Virus record (IMG/VR): IMGVR_UViG_3300037071_002900
Coordinates: 1 to 31,175 of that record
From: a virus
Length of the DNA: 31,175 nucleotides
Strand: one strand, 5' to 3'
Of this stretch, positions 24,512-31,175 are shown one piece after another. Within the stretch, counting starts at the first letter, position 1; every line of letters begins with the position of its first letter. Position numbers and translations under genes: made by a program. Under the pieces are notes generated by a model. That model was not told the DNA's origin. It was given only the letters and a program-made list of their open reading frames with translations, and did no database searches.

Positions 24512-24892
24512 ATGTCCGGATTACTTTCGTACTTTGACAATGATGGCAAGGCTGTCAACGTCACCCTCACCGCTGCGGTGGCGAAGGGACAAGTCGTGGT
24601 CGCACAGGGATGGGTAGGCATTGCAGAAAGCAATGGCGCAATTGGTGATACGATTGCTCTTGCCATTGATGACAGGGCTTATCAGATTACTGTTCCTGCC
24701 GCACTTTCGGTGACGAAGGGTGCAATCGTATATCTTACGCTGGCGTCGGTCACTGGTCATACACCACAGGATGCAGCCTATGTTCTTGCACCTGCTGCCG
24801 GAACAGTGGCATTCTTTAAGGCGATGGAAGCCAAAGATGCCAACAATGTTGTGATTGGTAGATTGCTCGCTGCCAACGCATTAGCTTCGTAG
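24512..24892 (+). CDS. Head decoration (capsid cement) protein, DUF2190-like
   Basis: The 126-residue protein is Ala/Val/Gly-rich and beta-strand-like, with VAKGQVVVAQGWVGIAES, IALAIDDRAYQITVPA and VTKGAIVYLT. This resembles the DUF2190 group that binds capsid surfaces and strengthens them. AAGGGGAGA lies before the ATG. Its place immediately before the major capsid gene supports the call. Confidence 0.7.
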   Translation: MSGLLSYFDNDGKAVNVTLTAAVAKGQVVVAQGWVGIAESNGAIGDTIALAIDDRAYQITVPAALSVTKGAIVYLTLASVTGHTPQDAAYVLAPAAGTVAFFKAMEAKDANNVVIGRLLAANALAS

Positions 24893-24936
24893 TTCGCAAC
24901 TCACTCATTCACAATAGCTTTATAGGAGAGGAAGAA

Positions 24937-25947
24937 ATGGGCGTATATTATAACGGAACTGCTGTCAAGAAAGAGCTTCCGTACTATCAATTTGCACCTG
25001 GTTTTGACCTGGCTCGCAGCTTGAAAGAAGTACGGGTCAACGGTCAGACAGCCTATGAGTTCATTGGCTCTGATGACTTTGCTGCCGATTGGTATACACG
25101 GGTCACGTATGAAGTTAATGCAGGACGTCAACGTGTGCCTACCGTCTACGAACCTATCTATGATATTATCATAGATGGGGGCTTGCCGGAAACCATGAAC
25201 ATTAAGAATTGGGGGCCAGGTGGCTTCATCCTAGATGAGATCTTTGAAGGTGGTGAAGTTAAGTTTGGTCACATCGTTTCGGCGGAAGTGTCGGTTTCAC
25301 AACGTCAATTCGGTGTAGGTCTGGAGTATTCGAAGAAGCTGGTGATGTTCAATCAGCTTTGGCAGATTGCTCGTATTGAGCGTGCCGTTGGTGAAGCGCA
25401 TAATGCGCTGCTCAACCATCTGCATCTTCAACCGATTCTAAACTTCACCTATACGGCAGCGAATCAAACAGCCGCCGTCACAACGGGTGTCACCACTACC
25501 GAAGATTGGTTCCTTACACTGGAAAGTGCGATTGTCTCTGCACAGTCAGATACAACTAATCCTCGTCCTGGCCCGTATGTGTTGCTCTGCCATCCAGCTC
25601 AAATGTTCATGGTGCAACGTATGTTGAACCGTGTACCCCAAGAAGGCTTTTCTTTGGATTCCAACGCATCACAGCAGGTTAGTACGGTGATTGGTTATTC
25701 TGGCTGGTCTGGTACAAGAGGCAAGAAGACTATTACCTATCCTGGTGTAACTTTGGGAAAAGCGTATCTCATCAGCACAACCTATCGTGACGATGATTTT
25801 GTTTCTTTGGTGAAGCAACCGTTGGAATCGGCGCAAGGTAACGCAGATGTTTCACGCTTCATCTTGGATCAAGTCGTATGGGATGTGTGGTTGGGGATCT
25901 ATGCCAATCCTGCTCGTTCCGTTGAAGAGATCACCTGGCCTACTTAG
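24937..25947 (+). CDS. Major capsid protein
   Basis: The 336-residue product is the expected size for an HK97-fold coat protein, is preceded by protease and decoration genes, and has a strong ribosome site (AGGAGAGG). Features include ELPYYQFAPGFDL near the start, VYEPIYDII, VSVSQRQFGVGLEYSKKLV and a C-terminal FILDQVVWDVWLGIY. The family is called from context and size more than from a unique motif. Confidence 0.8.
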   Translation: MGVYYNGTAVKKELPYYQFAPGFDLARSLKEVRVNGQTAYEFIGSDDFAADWYTRVTYEVNAGRQRVPTVYEPIYDIIIDGGLPETMNIKNWGPGGFILDEIFEGGEVKFGHIVSAEVSVSQRQFGVGLEYSKKLVMFNQLWQIARIERAVGEAHNALLNHLHLQPILNFTYTAANQTAAVTTGVTTTEDWFLTLESAIVSAQSDTTNPRPGPYVLLCHPAQMFMVQRMLNRVPQEGFSLDSNASQQVSTVIGYSGWSGTRGKKTITYPGVTLGKAYLISTTYRDDDFVSLVKQPLESAQGNADVSRFILDQVVWDVWLGIYANPARSVEEITWPT

Positions 25948-25956
25948 TGAGGATGT

Positions 25957-26340
25957 ATGGCTACAGAACTTGAACGCCAGCGACTTAGGATGGATGTAGG
26001 TTTTCTGGCAGATGATGTTCTTTCCCTGCCGGATGCTGCTGTGGACGCTATCTTCGTGGAAGCAGGGGAAAGATTCTCGGATCCTGCTTCTATTGAGATC
26101 AGTACCAGGGTCATCACTCTACGCAGAATGGTGATGCAAGCGGCAAATGAAGTTGATTACACGCAGAACAACACAACTGAGAAAGCGTCCCAGCGATATG
26201 ATCATCTAGTTAGGGAACTGCGTAGATGGGAGAATCTACTAGGAGATGCTATCTCAGCAGAAGCGGGTGCTGTTCGTAGCGGCAAGCCCATGCAGAATCC
26301 TCCGAGAGTGAAAGAATATCCTGAGGGGTTTAGATGGTAG
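25957..26340 (+). CDS. Head-tail connector protein
   Basis: The 127-residue protein is mostly helical: RLRMDVGFLADDVLSLPDAAVDAIF, then a second helix set ending RYDHLVRELRRWENLL. This fits small helical adaptor proteins that sit under the portal. GAGGATGT lies before the ATG. Place right after the capsid gene supports the role. Confidence 0.65.
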   Translation: MATELERQRLRMDVGFLADDVLSLPDAAVDAIFVEAGERFSDPASIEISTRVITLRRMVMQAANEVDYTQNNTTEKASQRYDHLVRELRRWENLLGDAISAEAGAVRSGKPMQNPPRVKEYPEGFRW

Positions 26341-26717
26341 ATCTTAAGGTGTGGACAAGTAAAATTGTTAAGACTCCACAAGAACGCCTCCTCAATGAGC
26401 AGCAACGAGCTTCCGAAGCTCTGCGAAGGATCGGCATCAAACCAACTGCGGTTGTGTTCCGTACCCCCAACGGTACTCGCTTGGCAGCACAGAACATACG
26501 TCTGGAATCAGACAACTCAGCAACACCAGGCGAGAGTACGGCGGGAAGCGCACCTGTACGCAAGCTCATCGCATACGGCATCAAGAACCATGCGACGGAA
26601 CCTGACACGAACATGAAGGAAGGTTATGTCTTCGTATTTGAAGGGGATGAATACAAGTGTGTAGATGTGATTGTTACGTTGGGTGAAATACAGGGTATCT
26701 GGGAAGCTACTGGATAA
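26334..26717 (+). CDS. Head closure (stopper-like) protein
   Basis: The 127-residue protein is beta-strand rich after a basic helical start: VWTSKIVKTPQERLL, then RLAAQNIRLESDNS, YVFVFEGDEYKCVDV and LGEIQGIWEATG. Small beta proteins in this place commonly close the connector and bind the tail. TGAGGGG lies before the ATG, which overlaps the connector gene by seven bases. No family signature is certain. Confidence 0.6.
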   Translation: MVDLKVWTSKIVKTPQERLLNEQQRASEALRRIGIKPTAVVFRTPNGTRLAAQNIRLESDNSATPGESTAGSAPVRKLIAYGIKNHATEPDTNMKEGYVFVFEGDEYKCVDVIVTLGEIQGIWEATG

Positions 26718-26890
26718 TGGATAAGAGACATAAGATAGTAATCTTGGTAGAGAGTGAAGATCTAGAGGTTATCCGAAATAAGATTTTCCGGGACTATGGC
26801 TTTGTAGTAACGGATGAATATATCAAAGATCTTATTGCTTTCGTACAAGATATGATGGATCAAGCAGATGATAGAAACCTTGACATCTAG
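26717..26890 (+). CDS. 57-residue protein of unknown function
   Basis: The frame starts at an ATG overlapping the previous stop by one base (TAATG) and ends inside the next gene with a 23-base overlap. The product begins MDKRHKIVILVESEDLEVI and is charged and alpha/beta-like, with a strand (KIVILV) and helices. Tight coupling on both sides argues it is real. Nothing in it is recognised. It may be a connector or tail helper. Confidence 0.5.
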   Translation: MDKRHKIVILVESEDLEVIRNKIFRDYGFVVTDEYIKDLIAFVQDMMDQADDRNLDI

Positions 26891-27362
26891 AGAAGCTCCG
26901 GCTCCAGCCATTGCAATTGAAGAGATGTTTGTAATACGTCTGCAAGAAGATGTTGCGCTGGAAGCCGTTGCGTTGGGGGGAATCTACGCTTATACATCAT
27001 TAGGGCATCAAGGTGTGCATCGTGATGCTACGCCAGAAGCCTATGATACAGATGGCTATTTGCTGCCGATCATTATATGCAAAGCCCGTTCGCCAATCCC
27101 TAGTCCAGCTATCTATGATCCTATAGAACGAGTGGTGGGACAGAGCAGGGTAGTAGAATTTTGGATGTATCAATGGGTAGGTTATGACATCATTGAAGTC
27201 ATGGATAACTACATCTTTACCATCATGCAAAGTTATGCGTTTCCTAACTACTATCCTAATCAATGGATGTACACGACAGGGCTTCTGGTAGATCCAGGTT
27301 CGTTGAACGGTGCATCCATGATGCGCTCTGACTATCTTACACGAAAGTTGCGCCGTCCATGA
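26868..27362 (+). CDS. Tail-terminator-like protein
   Basis: The 164-residue protein lies where tail terminators are found, between the stopper and the major tail genes. It shows IAIEEMFVIRLQEDVALEAVALGG, LLPIIICKARSP and FWMYQWVGYDIIEVMDNYIF, an alpha/beta look compatible with that role, but no decisive motif. It overlaps the 57-residue gene by 23 bases and the glycosyltransferase ATG by four (ATGA). Confidence 0.5.
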   Translation: MIETLTSREAPAPAIAIEEMFVIRLQEDVALEAVALGGIYAYTSLGHQGVHRDATPEAYDTDGYLLPIIICKARSPIPSPAIYDPIERVVGQSRVVEFWMYQWVGYDIIEVMDNYIFTIMQSYAFPNYYPNQWMYTTGLLVDPGSLNGASMMRSDYLTRKLRRP

Positions 27363-28513
27363 GAGTGAATTGGGTGAGCTATTATATACAGTATGATGGC
27401 TATGGTAGGCTGTCCAGTAGGATAGCAAGAGCAATGCAGGAATTTGGATTGGACTTGCTGCCGTTACACTACGAAGATACTACTCGCCCACAATGGATGT
27501 TGGATCAAATGGGTATCAATTGGGATGATCTTACTATATCTTGTATGCCCTTCTTTTGCGTAGACAAGATCCCAGGGAACGGCAAACACTGGCTCTATTC
27601 TATGTGCGAGAGCAGTTTGTTGGCTAAACGATCAGCAAAAATGGTAAAAGATGCTGGCGTTGAGCGTATGATTGTACCCTGTGAGCATAATAAGAAGGCT
27701 TTTCAAGATAGCGGTATTAAGATTCCTATTGATGTGTTGCCGTTAGGTACAGATCCAGATGAATTTCCATTGGTTGTGCCGGATTATAAACGTCCCTATA
27801 CCTTTCTTACGTTGGCTGATCGAGGATTCCGTAAAGGCTGGCAGGAAGTATATGAAGCCTTCTACTTAGCCTTCGGCAGCAAGAGTACGGGAGATAAGGA
27901 TGTAAGACTTGTCATAAAGTCTATTCCCAAAGGTAATCCTCTTTTGGATCTTATAGGGAGGGCTGAAGATATGGATCCTCGTATCAGCATAGATATATCT
28001 ATTTATCCCAATGTAGCTGACTTCTATCGGCAAGGGGATTGTCTTGCTCTTCCGAGTCGTTGCGAAGGATGGGGGATGCCGCATAGGGAAGCTGCTATGA
28101 TGGGATTACCTGTGATTACGCAGAGGTATTCTGGCTTAGATGACGGCCACACAGAAGAATGGTCACTCGTTGTGGGAGGTGGTAAGCTCGCACAGATGCC
28201 CAAGATCAGAGGTCATGAGCAGGGAGAATGGTTAATTCCTAATAAATATCGTCTTGCAGATGCTATGCGTTTCTGTTACGATGAACCTGATAAAGCAGAA
28301 CATATTGGCAAGAACGCAAGAAGTTGGCTTTCTTCTCATCAGACCTGGCAGGATGCTGCTGCCGGAATGATTGAGTTGATACATGATAAAGGAGGGCTAG
28401 ATGCCAGTAGTGAACGGCGTAGAGCTAACAGGTACACCGTTGACCAAACTTGGGGAACAAACGGAAAAGTATTTGTTCGCAGTCTTCCAGTCGGGGAGAT
28501 TCAAAGCGATTGA
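27359..28513 (+). CDS. GT-B fold glycosyltransferase inside the tail operon
   Basis: The 384-residue protein resembles GT4-type glycosyltransferases: an N-terminal domain starting MRVNWVSYYIQYDGYGRLS, a linker EHNKKAF with PIDVLPLGTDPDEF, then the sugar-nucleotide half with FLTLADRGFRKGWQEVYEAF and the typical RCEGWGMPHREAAMMGLPVI, which carries the EX7E-like motif that binds the donor. It probably adds a sugar to a virion protein or to phage or host surface. The last 38 residues, from GLDASS on, lie in a 113-base overlap with the next gene, whose strong ribosome site (AAAGGAGG) is inside this gene. The overlapping tail looks unstructured. Confidence 0.85.
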   Translation: MRVNWVSYYIQYDGYGRLSSRIARAMQEFGLDLLPLHYEDTTRPQWMLDQMGINWDDLTISCMPFFCVDKIPGNGKHWLYSMCESSLLAKRSAKMVKDAGVERMIVPCEHNKKAFQDSGIKIPIDVLPLGTDPDEFPLVVPDYKRPYTFLTLADRGFRKGWQEVYEAFYLAFGSKSTGDKDVRLVIKSIPKGNPLLDLIGRAEDMDPRISIDISIYPNVADFYRQGDCLALPSRCEGWGMPHREAAMMGLPVITQRYSGLDDGHTEEWSLVVGGGKLAQMPKIRGHEQGEWLIPNKYRLADAMRFCYDEPDKAEHIGKNARSWLSSHQTWQDAAAGMIELIHDKGGLDASSERRRANRYTVDQTWGTNGKVFVRSLPVGEIQSD

Positions 28514-28808
28514 ACAAGCTGCGGAGATGGAAGCCTGGGCAAAGGAAAATGCACCCTGGACTGATAGAACAAAGAGAGCAAGGGACGGTCTACGGGGTTG
28601 GGTTGATCCTACTGGTGGGCCGATAGGTACAATAATCCTGGAACATGATCCAGATTTAGATTATACAATTTGGTTGGAACTTGCGTATCAAGGGAAGTGG
28701 GCAATCCTCACTCCGGCCAGAGATTATTGGGGGCCGAGGATACGTAACACGATGCAGAAACTTGTGAACTTGAAACATGCCACATTTGGAGAGGAAGGAC
28801 CACGATAA
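28401..28808 (+). CDS. Neck/tail completion protein, HK97 gp10-like
   Basis: The 135-residue protein begins MPVVNGVELTGTPL and has EMEAWAKENAPWTDRTKRARDGL followed by WLELAYQGKWAIL, the pattern of small neck proteins of the gp10 type. AAAGGAGGG stands right before its ATG, among the best ribosome sites of the block. It overlaps the glycosyltransferase end by 113 bases, and its stop overlaps the major tail ATG (TAATG). Confidence 0.7.
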   Translation: MPVVNGVELTGTPLTKLGEQTEKYLFAVFQSGRFKAIEQAAEMEAWAKENAPWTDRTKRARDGLRGWVDPTGGPIGTIILEHDPDLDYTIWLELAYQGKWAILTPARDYWGPRIRNTMQKLVNLKHATFGEEGPR

Positions 28809-29380
28809 TGCCGTTCGATCAGGGATCACCACAATTTGGTCTTAACGATGGGAAAATCGCAACTTGGAGTGCTGGAAGTCCTCCTACCTATGCACCTACA
28901 GGTGGAACAGACATCATGTCCATTCAGATGGGTAACGTTGCGATGGAAGTTATCTCTGCAATTTTAACTGGAGATGATACGCAAACTGCAATCTCTGCTG
29001 CTTCTATCGGTGGTACATTGCAATTGCGATGGGGTGGTTTGAATTTGGATATGCTTGCTGTCTTGACGGGACGTCCTATAACTTCCGGCACAAGCAGCAT
29101 CAAGAGTATTCGGATTGCGGGTGGTCAGAAGATGCCGTATGTGGGAATCATCCTCAAGGCACTTTCTGCTGAGACAGGTGATACTTGGCTGTTCTTGCCT
29201 AAAACCAAGATTACTTCTGGCTTCACGTTGGCGCAGATGGAATACGGTGCGTTTACGATTCCTGAAGTTACGATGCAAATTGTAGATGATGCCAGTTGGG
29301 GTGCGATTAACATTATTACACATCCTGTAGATGTACCTATCACAGCCTTCCCGCCTCCAGGATTGGTGGCAAATCCCTAA
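28808..29380 (+). CDS. Major tail protein
   Basis: The 190-residue protein is beta-rich with Gly/Thr/Ser and few charges: FGLNDGKIATWSAGSPP, the strand set GTLQLRWGGLNLDML, and AFTIPEVTMQIVDD. Size, composition and place just before the tail chaperone and tape measure fit the protein that forms the tail tube. It is called from context; no unique motif is known to me. Confidence 0.75.
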   Translation: MPFDQGSPQFGLNDGKIATWSAGSPPTYAPTGGTDIMSIQMGNVAMEVISAILTGDDTQTAISAASIGGTLQLRWGGLNLDMLAVLTGRPITSGTSSIKSIRIAGGQKMPYVGIILKALSAETGDTWLFLPKTKITSGFTLAQMEYGAFTIPEVTMQIVDDASWGAINIITHPVDVPITAFPPPGLVANP

Positions 29381-29382
29381 TC

Positions 29383-29871
29383 ATGGACGAGAACGAACTG
29401 CCCGTGAGTTCTGGATTAGAGTGGCGTAAGAAGCGTGAACGGGGGGAGTTAATCCAACTCCCCTACGGTGGTCATATTGTTAGGATTCGCACAGTAAGAC
29501 CAGACCAGCTTCTAAAATTGGGTAAGATACCGCAGGTCTTAACAACCTTGCTTCTAGAAGAAATCTACGGTAAGGGCGAAGATGATAAGTTTGAAAAGTT
29601 TCTTTCGGATACTGAAACGCCAGAGGAAGCAATGGCGATGCTGGAATCCCTGCGTGTAGTGTGTGTGGCCGGAATGGTGGAACCTAAGATAGTTGAGAAT
29701 CCTACAAAGGATAATGAAATTACAATTGACGATATAGATCTAAGTGATAGAGCCTATATCTTCCGGCTGGTGTTCGCACCTTCCGAAGCATTGTCCAGGT
29801 TTCGTTACGAACCGCCGTCAGATGTGGACATTGTGGCAGACGGTGCAGCAGACCCACAGCCGGCCATCTAA
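29383..29871 (+). CDS. Tail assembly chaperone, short (pre-frameshift) form
   Basis: The 162-residue protein sits between tail tube and tape measure, where most siphophages make a short and a frameshifted long chaperone (lambda G and GT). It is acidic and mostly helical after WRKKRERGELIQLPYG. The short form ends at TAA 29869-29871. A second frame, open from 29744, continues to 30178 and begins its conserved-looking part at RPSKLL, just where this frame ends. It is expected to bind the tape measure during tail building. Confidence 0.75.
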   Translation: MDENELPVSSGLEWRKKRERGELIQLPYGGHIVRIRTVRPDQLLKLGKIPQVLTTLLLEEIYGKGEDDKFEKFLSDTETPEEAMAMLESLRVVCVAGMVEPKIVENPTKDNEITIDDIDLSDRAYIFRLVFAPSEALSRFRYEPPSDVDIVADGAADPQPAI

Positions 29872-30178
29872 ATTATTATGCGTAAAAGATCCCCTGGTTG
29901 CTTATCTATTTGATGCTGCCGTAGTGACATTTGGCAACATCATAGAAAATGCTATACATGAACGCATAGAAGTTGGCTTTGGCGATAAGCAGGAATGGAA
30001 GAATAAATATACACTTGATCAACTTCTAGATACCAAGTTTAAGCTACCTACTGATAAAGAAGAGATAGCTAAAGGTAAGAGTAATGATCCCTTTGCTGGA
30101 GGCGGTCTTGCTATGATATTAGAACTTGCTGAACAACAGGGGAGCAAGATCAAGAAGTGGGAGTATAAGCCAAACTAA
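29744..30178 (+). CDS. Frameshift extension of the tail assembly chaperone
   Basis: This frame has no good start near its useful part. The only initiator is a GTG at 29744, inside the chaperone gene, right after a TAA at 29741-29743. The coding-like part, RPSKLLCVKDPLVAYLFDAAV onward (about 100 residues), resembles the second half of many frameshifted chaperones. It lies one base forward of the first frame, so expression needs a +1 or -2 shift, not lambda's -1. The shift must happen between 29744 and 29871. One candidate is TTT-CGT at 29800-29805, where a Phe tRNA could slip to TTC. Another is the GAC-CCA region at 29851-29856. The stop overlaps the tape-measure ATG (TAATG). Confidence 0.65.
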   Translation: MIEPISSGWCSHLPKHCPGFVTNRRQMWTLWQTVQQTHSRPSKLLCVKDPLVAYLFDAAVVTFGNIIENAIHERIEVGFGDKQEWKNKYTLDQLLDTKFKLPTDKEEIAKGKSNDPFAGGGLAMILELAEQQGSKIKKWEYKPN

Positions 30179-31175
30179 TGAGCGATGATCTTGGTAGTGG
30201 CGAAAACCCAAAAATCAAATTTATAATCGATACCTCTGATTCCAAGCAAGCCATCATCGACATGACGCAGCTTGGAAGCAGCGTTAAGAAGAGCATGGCT
30301 GATGCTGATGCTTCTGTGAAGTTGGTATCGAAGAGTTTGTCAGTGATGATTGCGAGCTTCAGAACACAACTGGAGCAAGCTAAAGCAATCACAGCCAAAG
30401 CACAAGCTGACGCTAAAACTCGTATTCTTAGAGCAGAAACTACAAAAGGTGTAGATATTGCTCAGGCGAGAGCCGATGCTAAAGTCTTAATCAATAACTC
30501 TGAACAGCTTTTAGTGAAGCTAGAACAGCATCAGCGACGTCTTACTCAGACTAGCAAAGCTAATAACTCGATAAGAGTATCCAATACGATTACTGCTAAC
30601 AAGCAAATCTTGCAAAGCAGTATGATTGTGCATCAGCAACAGATGCAAGCATCCAAGGCTTCGCAAGCGGCACACACAGCCAATGCGAAGGTCGCAGTAG
30701 CGACGCAGAAGCAAATCCAAGCTGCGATTACTTCTTCGGGTAAAGTACAATCAGCGATCATAAGCTCCAATAGTAAAGCGGCTCAAGCGGCTTCAGCAGC
30801 GAACTTGTCATCCCAGAATCATCAGCAAAGAATTGCTTTAGCAACCTTCCAGCAACAGAATCGTATGGCATTGCTGCAACAGCGACAGGCGCAACGTACA
30901 GCAAGGCAAGGTGGAGGTCAAGGCGGTTGGGGTGCGGCATGGGGTACAAGTGGCTTATTGCAAGGGCTAGGGACGCTCGGCAAAGCCTTTGCGGGTGGTG
31001 GAGCATCGGGTTTATTAGGTGGCTTGGCCGGACTCGGTATCGGTGGCTTCGCAGGAGGGGCGATTGTAGGGCAGATCACGGCTCTGGTTAAGAACTTCGC
31101 TGATGCGGCGGCTGCGGCAGATGCCCTGGTTGCCGCCTATGATCGCCAGAATATTGCGGCACGTAGTCTAGCAGC
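30178..31175 (+). CDS. Tape-measure protein, N-terminal part (cut by window end)
   Basis: The frame from the ATG at 30178 stays open to the end of the window (332 codons, no stop). It starts MSDDLGSGENPKIKFIIDTSD, then a long Ala/Gln/Lys/Ser-rich coiled-coil stretch, followed by a Gly-rich hydrophobic part (GGGASGLLGGLAGLGIGG). This is the usual build of tape-measure proteins, which set tail length and may pass into the host membrane. The C-terminal part lies outside the window. Confidence 0.8.
   Translation, partial: MSDDLGSGENPKIKFIIDTSDSKQAIIDMTQLGSSVKKSMADADASVKLVSKSLSVMIASFRTQLEQAKAITAKAQADAKTRILRAETTKGVDIAQARADAKVLINNSEQLLVKLEQHQRRLTQTSKANNSIRVSNTITANKQILQSSMIVHQQQMQASKASQAAHTANAKVAVATQKQIQAAITSSGKVQSAIISSNSKAAQAASAANLSSQNHQQRIALATFQQQNRMALLQQRQAQRTARQGGGQGGWGAAWGTSGLLQGLGTLGKAFAGGGASGLLGGLAGLGIGGFAGGAIVGQITALVKNFADAAAAADALVAAYDRQNIAARSLA

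Noticed and set aside
1-31175. Integration module or attachment site
   Set aside because: No integrase, excisionase or repressor gene and no att-like repeat next to a tRNA was seen; lifestyle cannot be judged from this window.

Overview
The window looks like part of a tailed double-stranded DNA bacteriophage genome with siphovirus-type head and tail genes. It is incomplete: the tape-measure gene runs off the right end, and no integrase, tRNA gene or clear genome end is visible. The host cannot be fixed from sequence alone. A bifunctional glycoside-hydrolase/M23 lysin shows only that the host has peptidoglycan. Stop codons are used normally.

Layout. (1) Positions 1 to about 2480 hold no credible gene. 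This tract is built from a small set of reused words (AGGGCTT, GCGTTGGC, CCCTGGCG, ACGTCGGCG, CACCTCCGC, TTAATACC), has very few GA and TC dinucleotides, and contains several large perfect inverted repeats whose arms can pair in more than one way. It is the strangest part of the window. (2) Positions 2643-4745, minus strand, hold a GIY-YIG endonuclease, a protein with a DnaJ-type zinc module but no J domain, and several small proteins. One of these is a two-helix membrane protein that may be the holin. (3) Positions 4742-19185, minus strand, are one long, tightly packed leftward block. Read in its own direction it runs: SNF2-type helicase, HNH endonuclease, unknown, Sak4-like ATPase, ssDNA-binding protein, (terminator), RuvC-like nuclease, FAD-binding protein, NTP-pyrophosphatase/HAD fusion, DUF1599-like protein, ThyX, unknown, family A DNA polymerase, AEP primase-helicase, unknown, endolysin. 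(4) Positions 19186-19367 are a divergent control region with an extended -10 promoter for the leftward block and two operator-like palindromes. (5) Positions 19368-31175, plus strand, are the morphogenesis block: small and large terminase, portal, a Pro/Glu-rich protein, prohead protease with scaffold-like tail, decoration protein, major capsid protein, connector, stopper, a 57-residue protein, tail-terminator-like protein, a glycosyltransferase, a neck/tail protein, major tail protein, tail assembly chaperone with a predicted frameshift extension, and tape measure.

How it fits together. The leftward block supplies a near-complete replication and recombination set (primase-helicase, polymerase, SSB, recombinase, resolvase, helicase) and nucleotide-pool enzymes (ThyX, NTP-PPase/HAD fusion, DUF1599), then lysis genes at its far end. 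The rightward block builds the particle. A palindrome of form TTGTGC-N6-GCACAA occurs just downstream of the leftward promoter (19215-19232) and again at 3825-3842 ahead of the zinc-module gene, suggesting one regulator acts at both places.

Points most worth following up: the word-built, GA/TC-poor noncoding tract; the shared palindrome; the +1 or -2 tail-chaperone frameshift; the glycosyltransferase inside the tail operon with a 113-base overlap; and the cluster of a DUF1599-like protein, an NTP-PPase/HAD fusion and an FAD-binding protein beside ThyX, which may alter the phage nucleotide pool or bases.
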